This document shows, piece after piece, positions 8,255-16,936 of a DNA stretch of 64,000 nt (the first letter of the stretch is position 1; every line of letters begins with the position of its first letter). The position numbers and the translations under genes were made by a program. Where the stretch lies: the NCBI GenBank assembly GCA_963815325.1, contig CAWFGG010000009.1, positions 248,001 to 312,000 on the forward strand, given 5' to 3'. The stretch comes from JABDII01 sp963815325. Its GTDB lineage: Bacteria; Gemmatimonadota; Gemmatimonadetes; Gemmatimonadales; GWC2-71-9. The notes beneath the pieces were generated by a model. That model was not told the origin of the DNA, made no database searches, and saw only the letters and a program-made list of their open reading frames with translations.

Positions 8255-8628
8255 CAGGTAACGCGAATCGCTCCGGACCCACGACTGGCCACATGCTCCG
8301 CTACCTCGGGCAGGGGCAGCTCCCGGTGAAACAGGAAATCGAGCAACATCGCCAGATTGACCCCGGTCACGACCTTTACGTTCAGCTCTCCGCGAAAGCG
8401 GTGCAGGACGGCCACGAGACACGACCCGCTCGGCAAGTCGACGAACACCACCGATGGGTGGCCGTCGATGGCCTCGGCGATCCGGTCTTCCAGGCGATCT
8501 CGATCGCAGCCGTCGTTGGAGACCGGGACCAACACGTCCGTGACGCCGCTGATCCCCTCCGCCGCCGACACCAAGGCCTCCGCAATCCGGCCATGTGCCA
8601 CCACCACACCCCGGAGGTCGCTACTCAT
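8254..8628 (-). CDS. PTS mannose-family IIA component
   Basis: This 124-residue protein carries the IIA active-site histidine at position 12 (VVVAHGRIAEAL) and the family pattern GHPSVVFVDLPSGSCLVAV then VVTGVNLAMLLDFL. IIA receives phosphate from HPr and passes it to IIB. In several bacteria without a functional sugar permease such IIA proteins act as regulators. It is encoded as a separate protein rather than fused to IIB as in E. coli ManX. Its 5' end overlaps the end of hprK by 8 nt. Confidence 0.94.
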   Translation of the reverse strand: MSSDLRGVVVAHGRIAEALVSAAEGISGVTDVLVPVSNDGCDRDRLEDRIAEAIDGHPSVVFVDLPSGSCLVAVLHRFRGELNVKVVTGVNLAMLLDFLFHRELPLPEVAEHVASRGSGAIRVT

Positions 8629-9586
8629 AGTCTTCCTGGAGATACTCTCTGATGCCGCGCTGTTCGGTCATGCGTCGGATGAGGCGCTCATTGAAGGCCG
8701 TGGCCACGTCGACGCCGGAATATCGGAGGAGGTGGAGCATGGCCACGACTTCGGAGATAACGGTGAGGTTCTTTCCCGGGTTCAGTGGTACCATCACTTT
8801 GGGCAGCGCGACCCCCAGAATGACCGTTTCCTGGCGTGCCAAGCCCGTGCGGTCGGCGTCTTTGGCGGTGTCCCAGTCCTCGAGCTGCACCACCACCTCG
8901 ATACGCTTTTGCTGGCGGACGGCGCGAATCCCAAAGAGGGACGGAACGTCCACCAACCCGATTCCTCGGATTTCCATATGGTGACGGGCCAATTCGTGCC
9001 CCTGAGCGATGAGCACGTCGTTGCCGCGGCGCGAGATCATCACCACGTCGTCGGCCACGAGCCGGTGCCCTCGCTCCACCAAGTCCAGCACGCACTCGCT
9101 CTTGCCGATGCCCGAGCGACCCACGAACAGGAGGCCGACGCCATACACGTCGGCCATCGATCCGTGTACCGTCGTCCGAGGCGCGAACGCCTGCTCGATG
9201 ATGGGCTTGATACGCCGGAAGAACTCCGCCGTCTTGAGCTTGGTGCGAAGCACGGCGGTGCGCCGCTCCGCCGCGAGTTGCAGCATCTCGGGCGGCACGT
9301 CCTGACCCTTGGTAATGAACACGACTGGCAGGTCGAAGCCGAAGAACGTCTCGAGCTTCTTGCGACGCTCCTCGGCGGGCAGTGAGTTGAGGTAGGACAC
9401 CTCGGTTTCCCCCAACACATGCATACGATTGGGGGAAAAACGGTCCGTGAACCCCGCGAGGACCAAACCGGGGCTCGCGATCTCCTGGTCGGGCAGGAAG
9501 CCGTCCAATCCGGTGTCCCCGGTCAGCGTCTCGAGTTGGAGCGGGTCGCCGCCCCGCTCGAGCAGTTCTCGGATGCGGAGTGTCAC
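8621..9586 (-). CDS. hprK: HPr kinase/phosphorylase
   Basis: This bifunctional enzyme phosphorylates HPr on Ser46 and removes the phosphate. The 321-residue product has an N-terminal domain (residues 1-130) and the kinase core: catalytic His141 in TTVHGSMADVYG, P-loop GRSGIGKS (156-163), LVADD (176-180) and the K/P signature MEIRGIGLVDV (204-214). The start is GTG at 9586, overlapping the hpf stop as GTGA. It lies directly upstream of EIIA, an arrangement also known in some proteobacteria where hprK, a mannose-type IIA, ptsH and ptsI cluster. Confidence 0.97.
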   Translation of the reverse strand: MTLRIRELLERGGDPLQLETLTGDTGLDGFLPDQEIASPGLVLAGFTDRFSPNRMHVLGETEVSYLNSLPAEERRKKLETFFGFDLPVVFITKGQDVPPEMLQLAAERRTAVLRTKLKTAEFFRRIKPIIEQAFAPRTTVHGSMADVYGVGLLFVGRSGIGKSECVLDLVERGHRLVADDVVMISRRGNDVLIAQGHELARHHMEIRGIGLVDVPSLFGIRAVRQQKRIEVVVQLEDWDTAKDADRTGLARQETVILGVALPKVMVPLNPGKNLTVISEVVAMLHLLRYSGVDVATAFNERLIRRMTEQRGIREYLQEDYE

Positions 9587-9897
9587 ACTGCGTCGGCCTC
9601 AGGCCGCCGGCGATCACGAATCCGGTGGGCGGCCTTCTTCAATTGTCGTTTGAGTTTCTCTTCCGCACGATCGAGCGCGGTTCGATGGTCCGGACCGTCG
9701 TCCTTGGCGACGACCATTTCGCCGGTCGTGGCGCGCAGGCGGACTTCCGCCCGCTGGCGCAACGCCTCGACGTCAAAGATGACCGCCCCCTCCGCCAACT
9801 CCAGGCCGTAGTTGCCCAGGCGGTCCATGACGCTTTCGGCGCGCGTTCTGAGGGCATCGGGAATGTCACAATGTCTGGCGGTGATGGTCACGTGCAT
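9583..9897 (-). CDS. hpf: ribosome hibernation promoting factor, short form
   Basis: This 104-residue protein starts MHVTITARHCDIPDALRTRA and continues with AVIFDVEALRQRAEVRLRAT and DDGPDHRTALDRAEEKLKRQ, the S30EA/HPF ribosome-binding domain. It lacks the C-terminal dimerisation domain of long HPF and so resembles the short gamma-proteobacterial type. Members bind the 30S decoding site and silence or dimerise 70S ribosomes in slow growth. The ATG at 9897 was preferred to an upstream extension because the conserved beta strand starts there. It is coupled to hprK by a GTGA overlap. Confidence 0.93.
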   Translation of the reverse strand: MHVTITARHCDIPDALRTRAESVMDRLGNYGLELAEGAVIFDVEALRQRAEVRLRATTGEMVVAKDDGPDHRTALDRAEEKLKRQLKKAAHRIRDRRRPEADAV

Positions 9898-9910
9898 CCG
9901 CGCTGTCTCC

Positions 9911-11041
9911 TCATGCTGTCTTGGCGGACGAGGCACTGTCGATCAGCGCCTCCAGGTGGCCCGCCGTCTGGTTGGCGGCATCTTCCCAGCTCAGCTGCTC
10001 CGCATGTCGGCGCGCGGCCAGGCCCAAGCGGGTCACGAGGTCGGGATCGGTCGCAAACTCGAGCATGCGGCGCGCCAGAGCCGCGTCGTCCCCATGCGGA
10101 ACGAGCACGCCGGTCACCCCGTCGCGCACCGAGTCCCGAAGTCCGGGGCTGTCGGACGCGAGCGCCGGCGTGCCACAGGCAGCCGCCTCCATAATCGTGA
10201 TACCCCACCCCTCCTTGGGTGAGGGAAACACGTTGGCCCAGCAGCTTTGGAACAGCCGTATCTTCTCCGCCTCGCTGACACGCCCGTGGAATTTAACCCC
10301 GGCCGAGACGCCGAGGCCCTCGGCCAGCCCCTCCAGCCGGGCTCGATCGTCTCCATCCCCGGCGACGTGGAGGACCAACCCCGCGGCCTGGGCCCGGGCC
10401 CGGGCCAGGGCACGAATCGCCGTCTCCACTCCTTTATAACGCTTCAGCCGCCCAACGTACAGGAAGGCCGGGGGCGTGGCCCGTGGCACCGCCGGATCCG
10501 GCGTGTAGTGGGCCGTGTCGACGCCGGGATGAATCACGCGAATCCGCTCGCGCGCGACGCCGCGCCGCACCAAGTCGTCCCTGGTGCTCTCGCTGATGGC
10601 GTGGAAGCCCGCCCGACGATAGACGAGCGGGATGGGTCGTTCGCTGAGCCATACCGCGGCCGCCACCGGCCAGGCCGCTTCGCGAAAGGCCGTTGTCCCG
10701 AAGAGATGGGGCACGATCACGCACAGCGGCAGGTTCGTGAGCCACGCGAGGTAGAGCGGCAGCTTGTTGATGTCCTCGACGACGATATCGGGACGCTCCC
10801 GGGCGATCGCCCGCCGCACCGCGCGCCGTCCGACGAGCGCAAAGGTGTTTCGGGTGCCGGAGCGCTCAACCGCGATTCCACGAAGCGAGGCCCTCGGCGC
10901 CGCACCGCGCCACCCCGCGCACACCAGCCGCACCCGATGTCCGCGTTCGGCCAGTCGCCCGAAGATCTCGAAGAGGTGGATTTCCGCCCCGCCCGCTTCC
11001 GGATGCTCCAGATCCTGCCAGTTGACCAGGAGGATGTTCAC
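9911..11041 (-). CDS. glycosyltransferase family 4 protein
   Basis: This 376-residue GT-B fold glycosyltransferase starts at GTG 11041, which overlaps the nusB stop as GTGA. The N-terminal domain shows NILLVNWQDLEHPEAGGAEI with the GG loop, the middle shows FHAISESTRDDLVRRGVA, the C-terminal domain shows PPAFLYVGRLKRYKGVETAI, and the nucleotide-sugar motif is EGWGITIMEAAACGTPALA (E-x7-E). It is expected to move a sugar from an activated donor to a lipid or glycan acceptor at the cytoplasmic membrane face. Donor and acceptor cannot be told from sequence. No other polysaccharide genes are nearby. Confidence 0.92.
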   Translation of the reverse strand: MNILLVNWQDLEHPEAGGAEIHLFEIFGRLAERGHRVRLVCAGWRGAAPRASLRGIAVERSGTRNTFALVGRRAVRRAIARERPDIVVEDINKLPLYLAWLTNLPLCVIVPHLFGTTAFREAAWPVAAAVWLSERPIPLVYRRAGFHAISESTRDDLVRRGVARERIRVIHPGVDTAHYTPDPAVPRATPPAFLYVGRLKRYKGVETAIRALARARAQAAGLVLHVAGDGDDRARLEGLAEGLGVSAGVKFHGRVSEAEKIRLFQSCWANVFPSPKEGWGITIMEAAACGTPALASDSPGLRDSVRDGVTGVLVPHGDDAALARRMLEFATDPDLVTRLGLAARRHAEQLSWEDAANQTAGHLEALIDSASSAKTA

Positions 11042-11463
11042 AGGAGGCCCAGGTCGTGGGCGATGCGATCCAAGATCCCGTTGATGAACGCGGAGGCTTG
11101 CGCTCCGCCAAACCAATGCGCCAGGCGCAGTGCTTCATCAATCACGACCTTGGGTGGGGCGGTTCCCAGTCGGAGTTCGTGGATTCCCACGCGCAGGATG
11201 TTCCGCTCCACCACCGCCATCCGCTCGAGACGCCAGTGCTCGGCGGCCCGCCCCGCGAGTTCGTCGAGTGCCGCTCGATCGTCGGCCACGGCCGTCGCGA
11301 GGGTCTCGGCCCGTTCGAGCGTGGTCAGGCTCTCCCCGCCAGGCCCGGCGAACCGTGCGGCGAGGGAGGCAACCTCCGCCATCGGCGGGTGCGATTGGAT
11401 TTCCCAGGCGTACAAGAGCTGCAACGCGCGCGCCCGCGCACGGGTCTCGGGCCGCAGGGTCAT
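11038..11463 (-). CDS. nusB: transcription antitermination protein NusB
   Basis: This all-helical 141-residue RNA-binding protein starts MTLRPETRARARALQLLYAW and carries the family C-terminal block PPKVVIDEALRLAHWFGG and AFINGILDRIAHDLGLL. NusB with NusE forms the core antitermination complex on rRNA operons. It follows ribH with an ATGA overlap, the common ribH-nusB pairing. Confidence 0.97.
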   Translation of the reverse strand: MTLRPETRARARALQLLYAWEIQSHPPMAEVASLAARFAGPGGESLTTLERAETLATAVADDRAALDELAGRAAEHWRLERMAVVERNILRVGIHELRLGTAPPKVVIDEALRLAHWFGGAQASAFINGILDRIAHDLGLL

Positions 11464-11927
11464 CGACCGGCAAGCCTCTCCAGCACATCCGCGGTTCGAA
11501 GCGCCGCGTCGGCCGCTTCCCTGCCCTTGTTGCCGGCATCACCACCCGCCCGAGCCAATGCCTGCTCCATCGTGTCCACCGTGAGCACGCCGAATCCGAT
11601 GGCGAGGCGGTGAGAGACCGCGACACTCGAGAGCCCCCGAGCGGCCTCACCCGCCACGAACCCGAAGTGCGGCGTCTCCCCGCGGATCACGCAGCCCAGG
11701 GCGATGAGACAGGCGTACCGCCCGGTTGCCGCGGCGCCGGCCGCCGCCGCCCCAAGTTCGAAGGCACCCGGCACCCAGATGACGTCCACCTGGTCGGCCT
11801 CGATCCCGGCTTCGCCGCAACACGCCAGGGCGCCGTCGAGCAATTTGGCCGTGACGACTTGATTGTACCGGGCGACGAGGATCGCGATGCGACCGACGGG
11901 CCGCGGCTGGCCGGCGTATTCGGTCAC
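11460..11927 (-). CDS. ribH: 6,7-dimethyl-8-ribityllumazine synthase
   Basis: The enzyme condenses 5-amino-6-ribitylaminouracil with dihydroxybutanone phosphate in the penultimate step of riboflavin synthesis. The 155-residue product has IAILVARYNQVVTAKLLDGA, WVPGAFELGAAAAGAA and LGCVIRGETPHFGFVAGEAA, including the catalytic histidine region. It usually assembles as a 60-mer or smaller icosahedral units. It follows ribBA with a single base between them. Confidence 0.97.
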   Translation of the reverse strand: MTEYAGQPRPVGRIAILVARYNQVVTAKLLDGALACCGEAGIEADQVDVIWVPGAFELGAAAAGAAATGRYACLIALGCVIRGETPHFGFVAGEAARGLSSVAVSHRLAIGFGVLTVDTMEQALARAGGDAGNKGREAADAALRTADVLERLAGR

Positions 11928-11928
11928 G

Positions 11929-13134
11929 TCAGTGGGTCAGCAGGTGGCCGAGCTTGTCACGCTTGACGTCCAGGTACTCTCGGTTCTCGTTCGTCGGCGA
12001 GAGCACCAGCGGGACGCGTTCGACGATCTCGAGTCCGTATCCTTCCAGGCCGACCAGCTTGAGCGGGTTGTTGGTCATGATCCTGATGGTCGAGAGACCC
12101 AGGTCGCGCAGGATCTGTGCACCGATGCCGTAGTTCCTGAGATCGGGTTTGAACCCGAGTTGCTGGTTGGCCTCGACTGTGTCGGCGCCGTGGTCCTGCG
12201 CCGCGTAGGCGCGGAGCTTGTTCAGGAGACCGATGCCGCGGCCCTCCTGGTCCAGATACACGATCACCCCCGCGCCGGCCTGGCCGATCATGTCCAAGGC
12301 GCCCTGCAGTTGGGGGCCGCAATCGCAGCGCATGGAGCCGAACACATCCCCCGTCAGGCATTTCGAGTGCATTCGCACCAGCACGGCCGACGCGTCCCGG
12401 ACCTCGCCGAGCACGACCGCAACATGCTCGGCCTGGTCCACGTCGTTCCGGTATCCGATGATGGTGAAGTCGCCGTAGCGAGTGGGTAACCGGGCCTCGG
12501 CAATGCGGTGGACCAGCCGCTCGGTCTGGAGGCGGTACGCCACCAGATCGGCCACCGTCACCGCGGTGAGCCCATGCTCCGCGGCGAAGCGAGCCAGCTG
12601 AGGCCGTCGAGCCATGGTGCCATCGGGATTGAGGATCTCGCAGATGACTCCCGCCGGGTTCAGCCCGGCCAACCGCGCGAGGTCGACACTGGCCTCGGTC
12701 TGGCCAACACGCTGCAGGACGCCACCGGGTCGGGCCCGCAATGGAAAGACGTGCCCCGGCCGCCGCAGGTCCGCCGGCGTGGTCGCGGGGTTGAGCGCCA
12801 CGTGAATGGTGGCCGCCCGGTCCGCCGCGGAGATTCCGGTCGATACGCCAAACCGGCGCTCGGCGTCGATGCTCACGGTGAACGCGGTTCCGAGCGCCTC
12901 GGTATTCCGCTCCGTCATGAGCGGCAGCCCGAGTTGATCGCATCGCTCCCCCGTCAAGGCCAGGCAGATGAGCCCACGGCCGTGGATGGTCATGAAGTTG
13001 ATCATCTCGGGCGTGACCAGTTCGCCGGCGCAGACCAGGTCACCCTCGTTTTCCCGGTCTTCGTCATCGGCAACGACAATGATCTTGCCGTTTCTGAGGT
13101 CCTCGATGGCCTGCTCGATCCGCGCAATTGGCAT
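11929..13134 (-). CDS. ribBA: bifunctional DHBP synthase / GTP cyclohydrolase II
   Basis: This 401-residue fusion holds both entry reactions of riboflavin synthesis. Residues 1-200 are 3,4-dihydroxy-2-butanone-4-phosphate synthase (VVADDEDRENEGDLVCAGEL, then MTIHGRGLICLALT). Residues 205-401 are GTP cyclohydrolase II with the zinc cysteines in KCLTGDVFGSMRCDCGPQL and the QEGRGIGLLNKLRAYAAQD loop. The ATG at 13134 was chosen because the conserved start (PIARIEQAIEDLRNGKIIVV) begins immediately. A 55-nt gap separates it from ribE. Confidence 0.97.
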   Translation of the reverse strand: MPIARIEQAIEDLRNGKIIVVADDEDRENEGDLVCAGELVTPEMINFMTIHGRGLICLALTGERCDQLGLPLMTERNTEALGTAFTVSIDAERRFGVSTGISAADRAATIHVALNPATTPADLRRPGHVFPLRARPGGVLQRVGQTEASVDLARLAGLNPAGVICEILNPDGTMARRPQLARFAAEHGLTAVTVADLVAYRLQTERLVHRIAEARLPTRYGDFTIIGYRNDVDQAEHVAVVLGEVRDASAVLVRMHSKCLTGDVFGSMRCDCGPQLQGALDMIGQAGAGVIVYLDQEGRGIGLLNKLRAYAAQDHGADTVEANQQLGFKPDLRNYGIGAQILRDLGLSTIRIMTNNPLKLVGLEGYGLEIVERVPLVLSPTNENREYLDVKRDKLGHLLTH

Positions 13135-13189
13135 AGGGAATCTATTGGAGAAGGCGGCTACACCAGGGCTCGCAGCCTTGGGCACGCGT

Positions 13190-13795
13190 TCATGGCGATG
13201 GGGGCCGCTTCCAAGGTTCTACCAACGCCGCGATGTACTTGCCGACGATGTCGCCTTCGAGATGGACACGGTCGCCCTCGAGGCGGTCCCCCAGGGTGGT
13301 GTGCTGTAAAGTAAACGGAATCAGGGAAACCTGGATGATGCCGGGACCCGGCAGGGCGTTGACTGTCAGGCTCACCCCGTCGACCGCGATCGACCCGAGG
13401 GGGATGGACACCGCCCGGATCTCCGGCGGCACCTCGATATCAACGAGACGGGCATCGTCACGTTCGGCGATCGCCACGACACGTCCAACGCCGTCGACAT
13501 GCCCCTGCACGATATGCCCACCCAATCGATCCTGGGCACGGAGCGCGCGTTCCAGATTGACCCGCTGGCCGCGGCGGAACTCGGCGAAGCGCGTGCGGTC
13601 GAGCGAGGTCCGGATCACGTGCACGGTGAACTCCTCCGCCGTGACGGTTTCCACCGTGAGACAGGCTCCGTCCACCGCGATACTCTCACCAGGCTCGGTT
13701 CCATCGTACGAACTCGAGATGGAGAGTTGGAGGCCGTCCTCCGACTGACGGACGGCCGTCACCGTACCGACCGCGGTTATGATGCCGGTAAACAC
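13190..13795 (-). CDS. ribE: riboflavin synthase, alpha chain
   Basis: The enzyme dismutates two lumazine molecules into riboflavin. The 201-residue product starts with the diagnostic MFTGIITAVGTV and shows the two tandem lumazine-binding repeats, residues 1-97 and 98-190 (GESIAVDGACLTVETV and IPLGSIAVDGVSLTVNAL). GGHIVQGHVDGVG marks the second repeat. The gene starts inside the end of ribD (19-nt overlap), consistent with one rib operon. Confidence 0.97.
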   Translation of the reverse strand: MFTGIITAVGTVTAVRQSEDGLQLSISSSYDGTEPGESIAVDGACLTVETVTAEEFTVHVIRTSLDRTRFAEFRRGQRVNLERALRAQDRLGGHIVQGHVDGVGRVVAIAERDDARLVDIEVPPEIRAVSIPLGSIAVDGVSLTVNALPGPGIIQVSLIPFTLQHTTLGDRLEGDRVHLEGDIVGKYIAALVEPWKRPPSP

Positions 13796-14868
13796 GACTT
13801 GCGATCGACAACCAATAGGGTGTCCTCGTCCAGCGCGCGCCGGTCAACGACGTGCCAACGGTCGGCCGACCCGACTTTGCGCCCAGGCAACCCGCCCACA
13901 GCCTGCGTGCCGGAGTCGCCAAGCCAGAGCGGACTCTGGATCCAATAGAAACGGTCCACCAGATCCGCCTCGAGCAGCGCGGCCGCCAGCCTGCCCCCGC
14001 CTTCGACCAACAAGGACCCGATGCCCATCGCTCGCAAGGCCTCGAGGCCCGCGGCGAGGGAATCGGGAACCAGGACACGCACACCCGCGGCTTCGAGTCC
14101 TCGACGACGTCCCGCATCGGCCAGCGGACTGGCAACGCAGTAGGTAGGAATCTCTCGTGCCGTCGTGACGATCCTGAGGGTCCCCGGGAGGGACGCCCGG
14201 CTGTCGAACACGACCCTCGCCGGAGGGCGCCGAGGCTCAAGAGCACCCCTCACCGTGAGCGAAGGATCGTCCATCCGCGCCGTCCGGCCTCCAACGCCGA
14301 TGGCATCGAACCCGGCGCGGAGCCAATGAACGTAGGCTCGGGCCTCGGCCCCTGAAATCCAGCGTGAGCGGCCGCTGAAATCGGCGATCCGCCCATCCAG
14401 CGTCGTGGCGAGTTTGAGGGCAACGTAGGGACGACTCGGGTCGAGGTGACGATGCAAGAAGATTGCATTGTCTACCGCTGCCTGCTCCGCGCCCAATCCC
14501 ACATCGACGTCCAGGCCCGCGGCTCGCAAGAGATCCACCCCCCCTCCGGCCTCGGGATTGGGGTCGCGGAGAGCGATGACCACCCGTCTCACGCCTGCCT
14601 GAATGATTGCCGGAACACACGGCGGCTGCTTGCCTTCATGGGTACAGGGCTCGAGAGTTACCACCAACGTGCTTTGGCGGCTCCGCCCTTCCGCCTTCTC
14701 GAGAGCCATTCGCTCGGCGTGAAGCCCGCCGAACTCCGCGTGGTACCCTTCGGCCACTGGGACTCCCTCTGACAGCACCACCGCACCGCACAGTGGGTTA
14801 GGGTGGACCCTGCCCCAGCCTTGACGGGCACACTCGAGAGCCCGGTCCATCGCACCCTGTTCATCCAC
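13777..14868 (-). CDS. ribD: bifunctional pyrimidine deaminase/reductase RibD
   Basis: This is a fusion of 363 residues. Residues 1-145 are the deaminase with zinc motif HAE (in GGLHAERMALEKAEG) and PCTHEGKQPPC. Residues 146-363 are the reductase (PYVALKLATTLDGRIADFSG, SGAEARAYVHWLRAGFDAIG, LLVEGGGRLAAALLEADLVD). Together they perform the second and third steps of riboflavin synthesis. The start is GTG at 14868, giving MDEQGAMDRALECA, which matches the usual RibD start; ATG at 14850 is an alternative. No FMN riboswitch is visible in the 48 nt upstream. Confidence 0.96.
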   Translation of the reverse strand: MDEQGAMDRALECARQGWGRVHPNPLCGAVVLSEGVPVAEGYHAEFGGLHAERMALEKAEGRSRQSTLVVTLEPCTHEGKQPPCVPAIIQAGVRRVVIALRDPNPEAGGGVDLLRAAGLDVDVGLGAEQAAVDNAIFLHRHLDPSRPYVALKLATTLDGRIADFSGRSRWISGAEARAYVHWLRAGFDAIGVGGRTARMDDPSLTVRGALEPRRPPARVVFDSRASLPGTLRIVTTAREIPTYCVASPLADAGRRRGLEAAGVRVLVPDSLAAGLEALRAMGIGSLLVEGGGRLAAALLEADLVDRFYWIQSPLWLGDSGTQAVGGLPGRKVGSADRWHVVDRRALDEDTLLVVDRKSCLPAS

Positions 14869-14916
14869 GCCCGGCTCGATCCTCCCTCGTCACCATGGTG
14901 CCGCTGCGGCGCACGG

Positions 14917-15879
14917 CTAGAGACCCAGCCTGATGCCGAACCCCGCGAAGACTTTGCCTCCGGTCGTATCGATGTTCTCGAAGTCGGTCGTCAAGCTCTG
15001 GTCCTTTCCCAACTGATAGCCAAGCTCGGCGCCCAGCTTGACGATCGAGAAATCGAGACCGGCATTCAGGAAGCCGAGGTATCGCGTGTTGCTCAGCTCC
15101 AAGCTGATCTCCTGTCGCGGCACCGGCAGGCTCGGGTCGTCAAAGACGATGCCGGCGGCACCCGTGTACCGGTCCAGGCCGAGTCCGACGCCCAGCACCA
15201 CGCGTGACAGCTCCCAGCCGGCGACGGCGCGCACGTTGGTGGCCTTCAGGTTCGCGGCGAATGAATAAGTATCTCCCCCGGTGATATCGCCGTAGCGCAC
15301 CTCTGGAATATCGCGGCGCATGACGCTGACGGCGATGCCGGGAATCGGCAGGTCGCCGCTCAGGATCCCCACCCTAAGGCCGTATCCCAGGCCAAGGGCG
15401 AGGCCGCCGACCGAGCGCGCGCTCGGGTCCACCCCGAGTCCGTCGACCACCTCCACCGGGAGCAGCTGGGCCGATCCCAAGAGATCGACCGCCAGGAGAC
15501 CGCCGGCGAGGCCCGGCCAGATGCCCACCGCTGCCTCGATGATCGGGGAGGGAGCGAAGAATTCATCACCGGCGGCCACGGTCGGCGTCGAGCCGTCGTA
15601 GGACAGGTCGGGCAGCTGAACCTTGACCGCGTTGACCCGCGTGGTGATCGAAAACTTGCCGAGGCCGCCGAGCGTGTGGACTGCGCCGATCTCCGGATTG
15701 CCGCCGCTGGTGAGGAGGCCCGCCATCGGATGGAAGGTCCTGATCCCGTCGATGGCTGCGTTGCAGACGTTGGCCGGGCTGCCGAGAAATACCCCGCACT
15801 CGGGGTTCTGCGCGGCAAGGGTGCTCCCGGCAAGGAGGCTCAGTCCGACGCTGAGGCCGGACGTGATGGCGATGCGCAT
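14917..15879 (-). CDS. unrecognised outer-membrane-barrel-like protein
   Basis: This 320-residue protein has a clear signal peptide (ITSGLSVGLSLLAGSTLAAQ) and then many short amphipathic Gly-rich strands ending in a C-terminal pattern typical of outer membrane barrels (GGKVFAGFGIRLGL). An early Cys pair (ECGVFLGSPANVC) may form a disulphide. I do not recognise a specific family. It sits between purM and ribD, 13 nt after purM, on the same transcript, with no obvious link in function. A role as a small barrel or surface protein is inference from composition. Confidence 0.72.
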   Translation of the reverse strand: MRIAITSGLSVGLSLLAGSTLAAQNPECGVFLGSPANVCNAAIDGIRTFHPMAGLLTSGGNPEIGAVHTLGGLGKFSITTRVNAVKVQLPDLSYDGSTPTVAAGDEFFAPSPIIEAAVGIWPGLAGGLLAVDLLGSAQLLPVEVVDGLGVDPSARSVGGLALGLGYGLRVGILSGDLPIPGIAVSVMRRDIPEVRYGDITGGDTYSFAANLKATNVRAVAGWELSRVVLGVGLGLDRYTGAAGIVFDDPSLPVPRQEISLELSNTRYLGFLNAGLDFSIVKLGAELGYQLGKDQSLTTDFENIDTTGGKVFAGFGIRLGL

Positions 15880-15893
15880 GTATGTTCGTCCTT

Positions 15894-16922
15894 TCAGCCA
15901 GCGAAGCGCACCGCCCGCTCACCCCGGCGCACCTCGCCCATGATCCAGGTTGCGGCACCTGCGTGGGTTGCCGCAGCACGAACCGGGGTCACCTGGTCCG
16001 GGGGGAGCACGACGATCAGTCCGACCCCCAGATTGAACACCTGCCGCATTTCCTCGATCGCCACCCGCCCGCTCGCCTGGAGGATCCGGAACAGGGCCGG
16101 TATCTCCCAGCTGGCGGGGTCGATCAGGGCCTCACAGCCCGGTGGCAGGATGCGCGCGAGATTTCCCTCGATTCCGCCACCCGTGATATGGGCAATTCCG
16201 TGGAGTCGCGAAATGACGGGCATCACAGCATCGTGGTAGCTGAGATGGACGGCCAGCAGGGCGTCGCCCACCGTGTGGCCGGTTTCGCCCAGCGGATCGG
16301 CCGGGCCGAGCCCCTGCTCATCGAAGAGAATGCGGCGGGCCAGGGTGTAGCCGTTGGTGTGGAGCCCTGAGGAGGCGTAGCCGAGGAGCACGTCGCCCGG
16401 CTCGATGGCATCGCCGTGGAGCGCCTGTCCCTCCTCCACGACCCCGAGGATGGTCCCGGCGAGGTCGAACTCGCCCGCCCGGTACAGGTCGGCCATTTGG
16501 GCCGTTTCACCGCCCACGAGCGGCATGGCATGGGCCCGGCAGCCGCGGGCCACTCCCTCCACCAGGCTCGCGATGGCATCGACCGGCAGGCTGGCACCGG
16601 CGATGTAGTCGAGGAACGCCAGCGGCCGAGCCCCGTGGACCAGGATGTCATTCACACAGTGGTTGACGAGGTCTTCGCCGATCGTGTCGTATCGTCCCAC
16701 GGCCCGGGCCACCAGCACCTTGGTCCCGACCCCATCGGTGCTCAGGACGAGCACCGGGTGCTCCATCCCCGCCGGGAGTCGCACCATGCCTCCGAACGCG
16801 CCGACCCTGCCTCGGGAGTCGCTGGTACGCGTGGTGGCCACGAGGTCCGCGATCTTCCGCTTGGCCGCCTCGGCGGCGTCGAGATCCACGCCCGCAGCGC
16901 GGTACTGATCGGCGGACTTCAT
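15894..16922 (-). CDS. purM: phosphoribosylformylglycinamidine cyclo-ligase
   Basis: AIR synthetase carries out the fifth step of purine synthesis, ATP-dependent ring closure of FGAM. The 342-residue product shows YRAAGVDLDAAEAAKRKIAD at the N-terminus, FGGMVRLPAGMEHPVLVLST then DGVGTKVLVA, VNHCVNDILVHGARPLAFLD and LVGGETAQMADLY, all family signatures. The ATG at 16922 follows the kinase gene by 14 nt. No other purine genes are nearby. Confidence 0.97.
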   Translation of the reverse strand: MKSADQYRAAGVDLDAAEAAKRKIADLVATTRTSDSRGRVGAFGGMVRLPAGMEHPVLVLSTDGVGTKVLVARAVGRYDTIGEDLVNHCVNDILVHGARPLAFLDYIAGASLPVDAIASLVEGVARGCRAHAMPLVGGETAQMADLYRAGEFDLAGTILGVVEEGQALHGDAIEPGDVLLGYASSGLHTNGYTLARRILFDEQGLGPADPLGETGHTVGDALLAVHLSYHDAVMPVISRLHGIAHITGGGIEGNLARILPPGCEALIDPASWEIPALFRILQASGRVAIEEMRQVFNLGVGLIVVLPPDQVTPVRAAATHAGAATWIMGEVRRGERAVRFAG

Positions 16923-16936
16923 GGTTGGTGAAGTCG

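Noticed and set aside
14869..14916. Possible FMN riboswitch before the riboflavin operon
   Set aside because: Only 48 nt separate ribD from the upstream gene, and no RFN element core can be found there or in the end of that gene.
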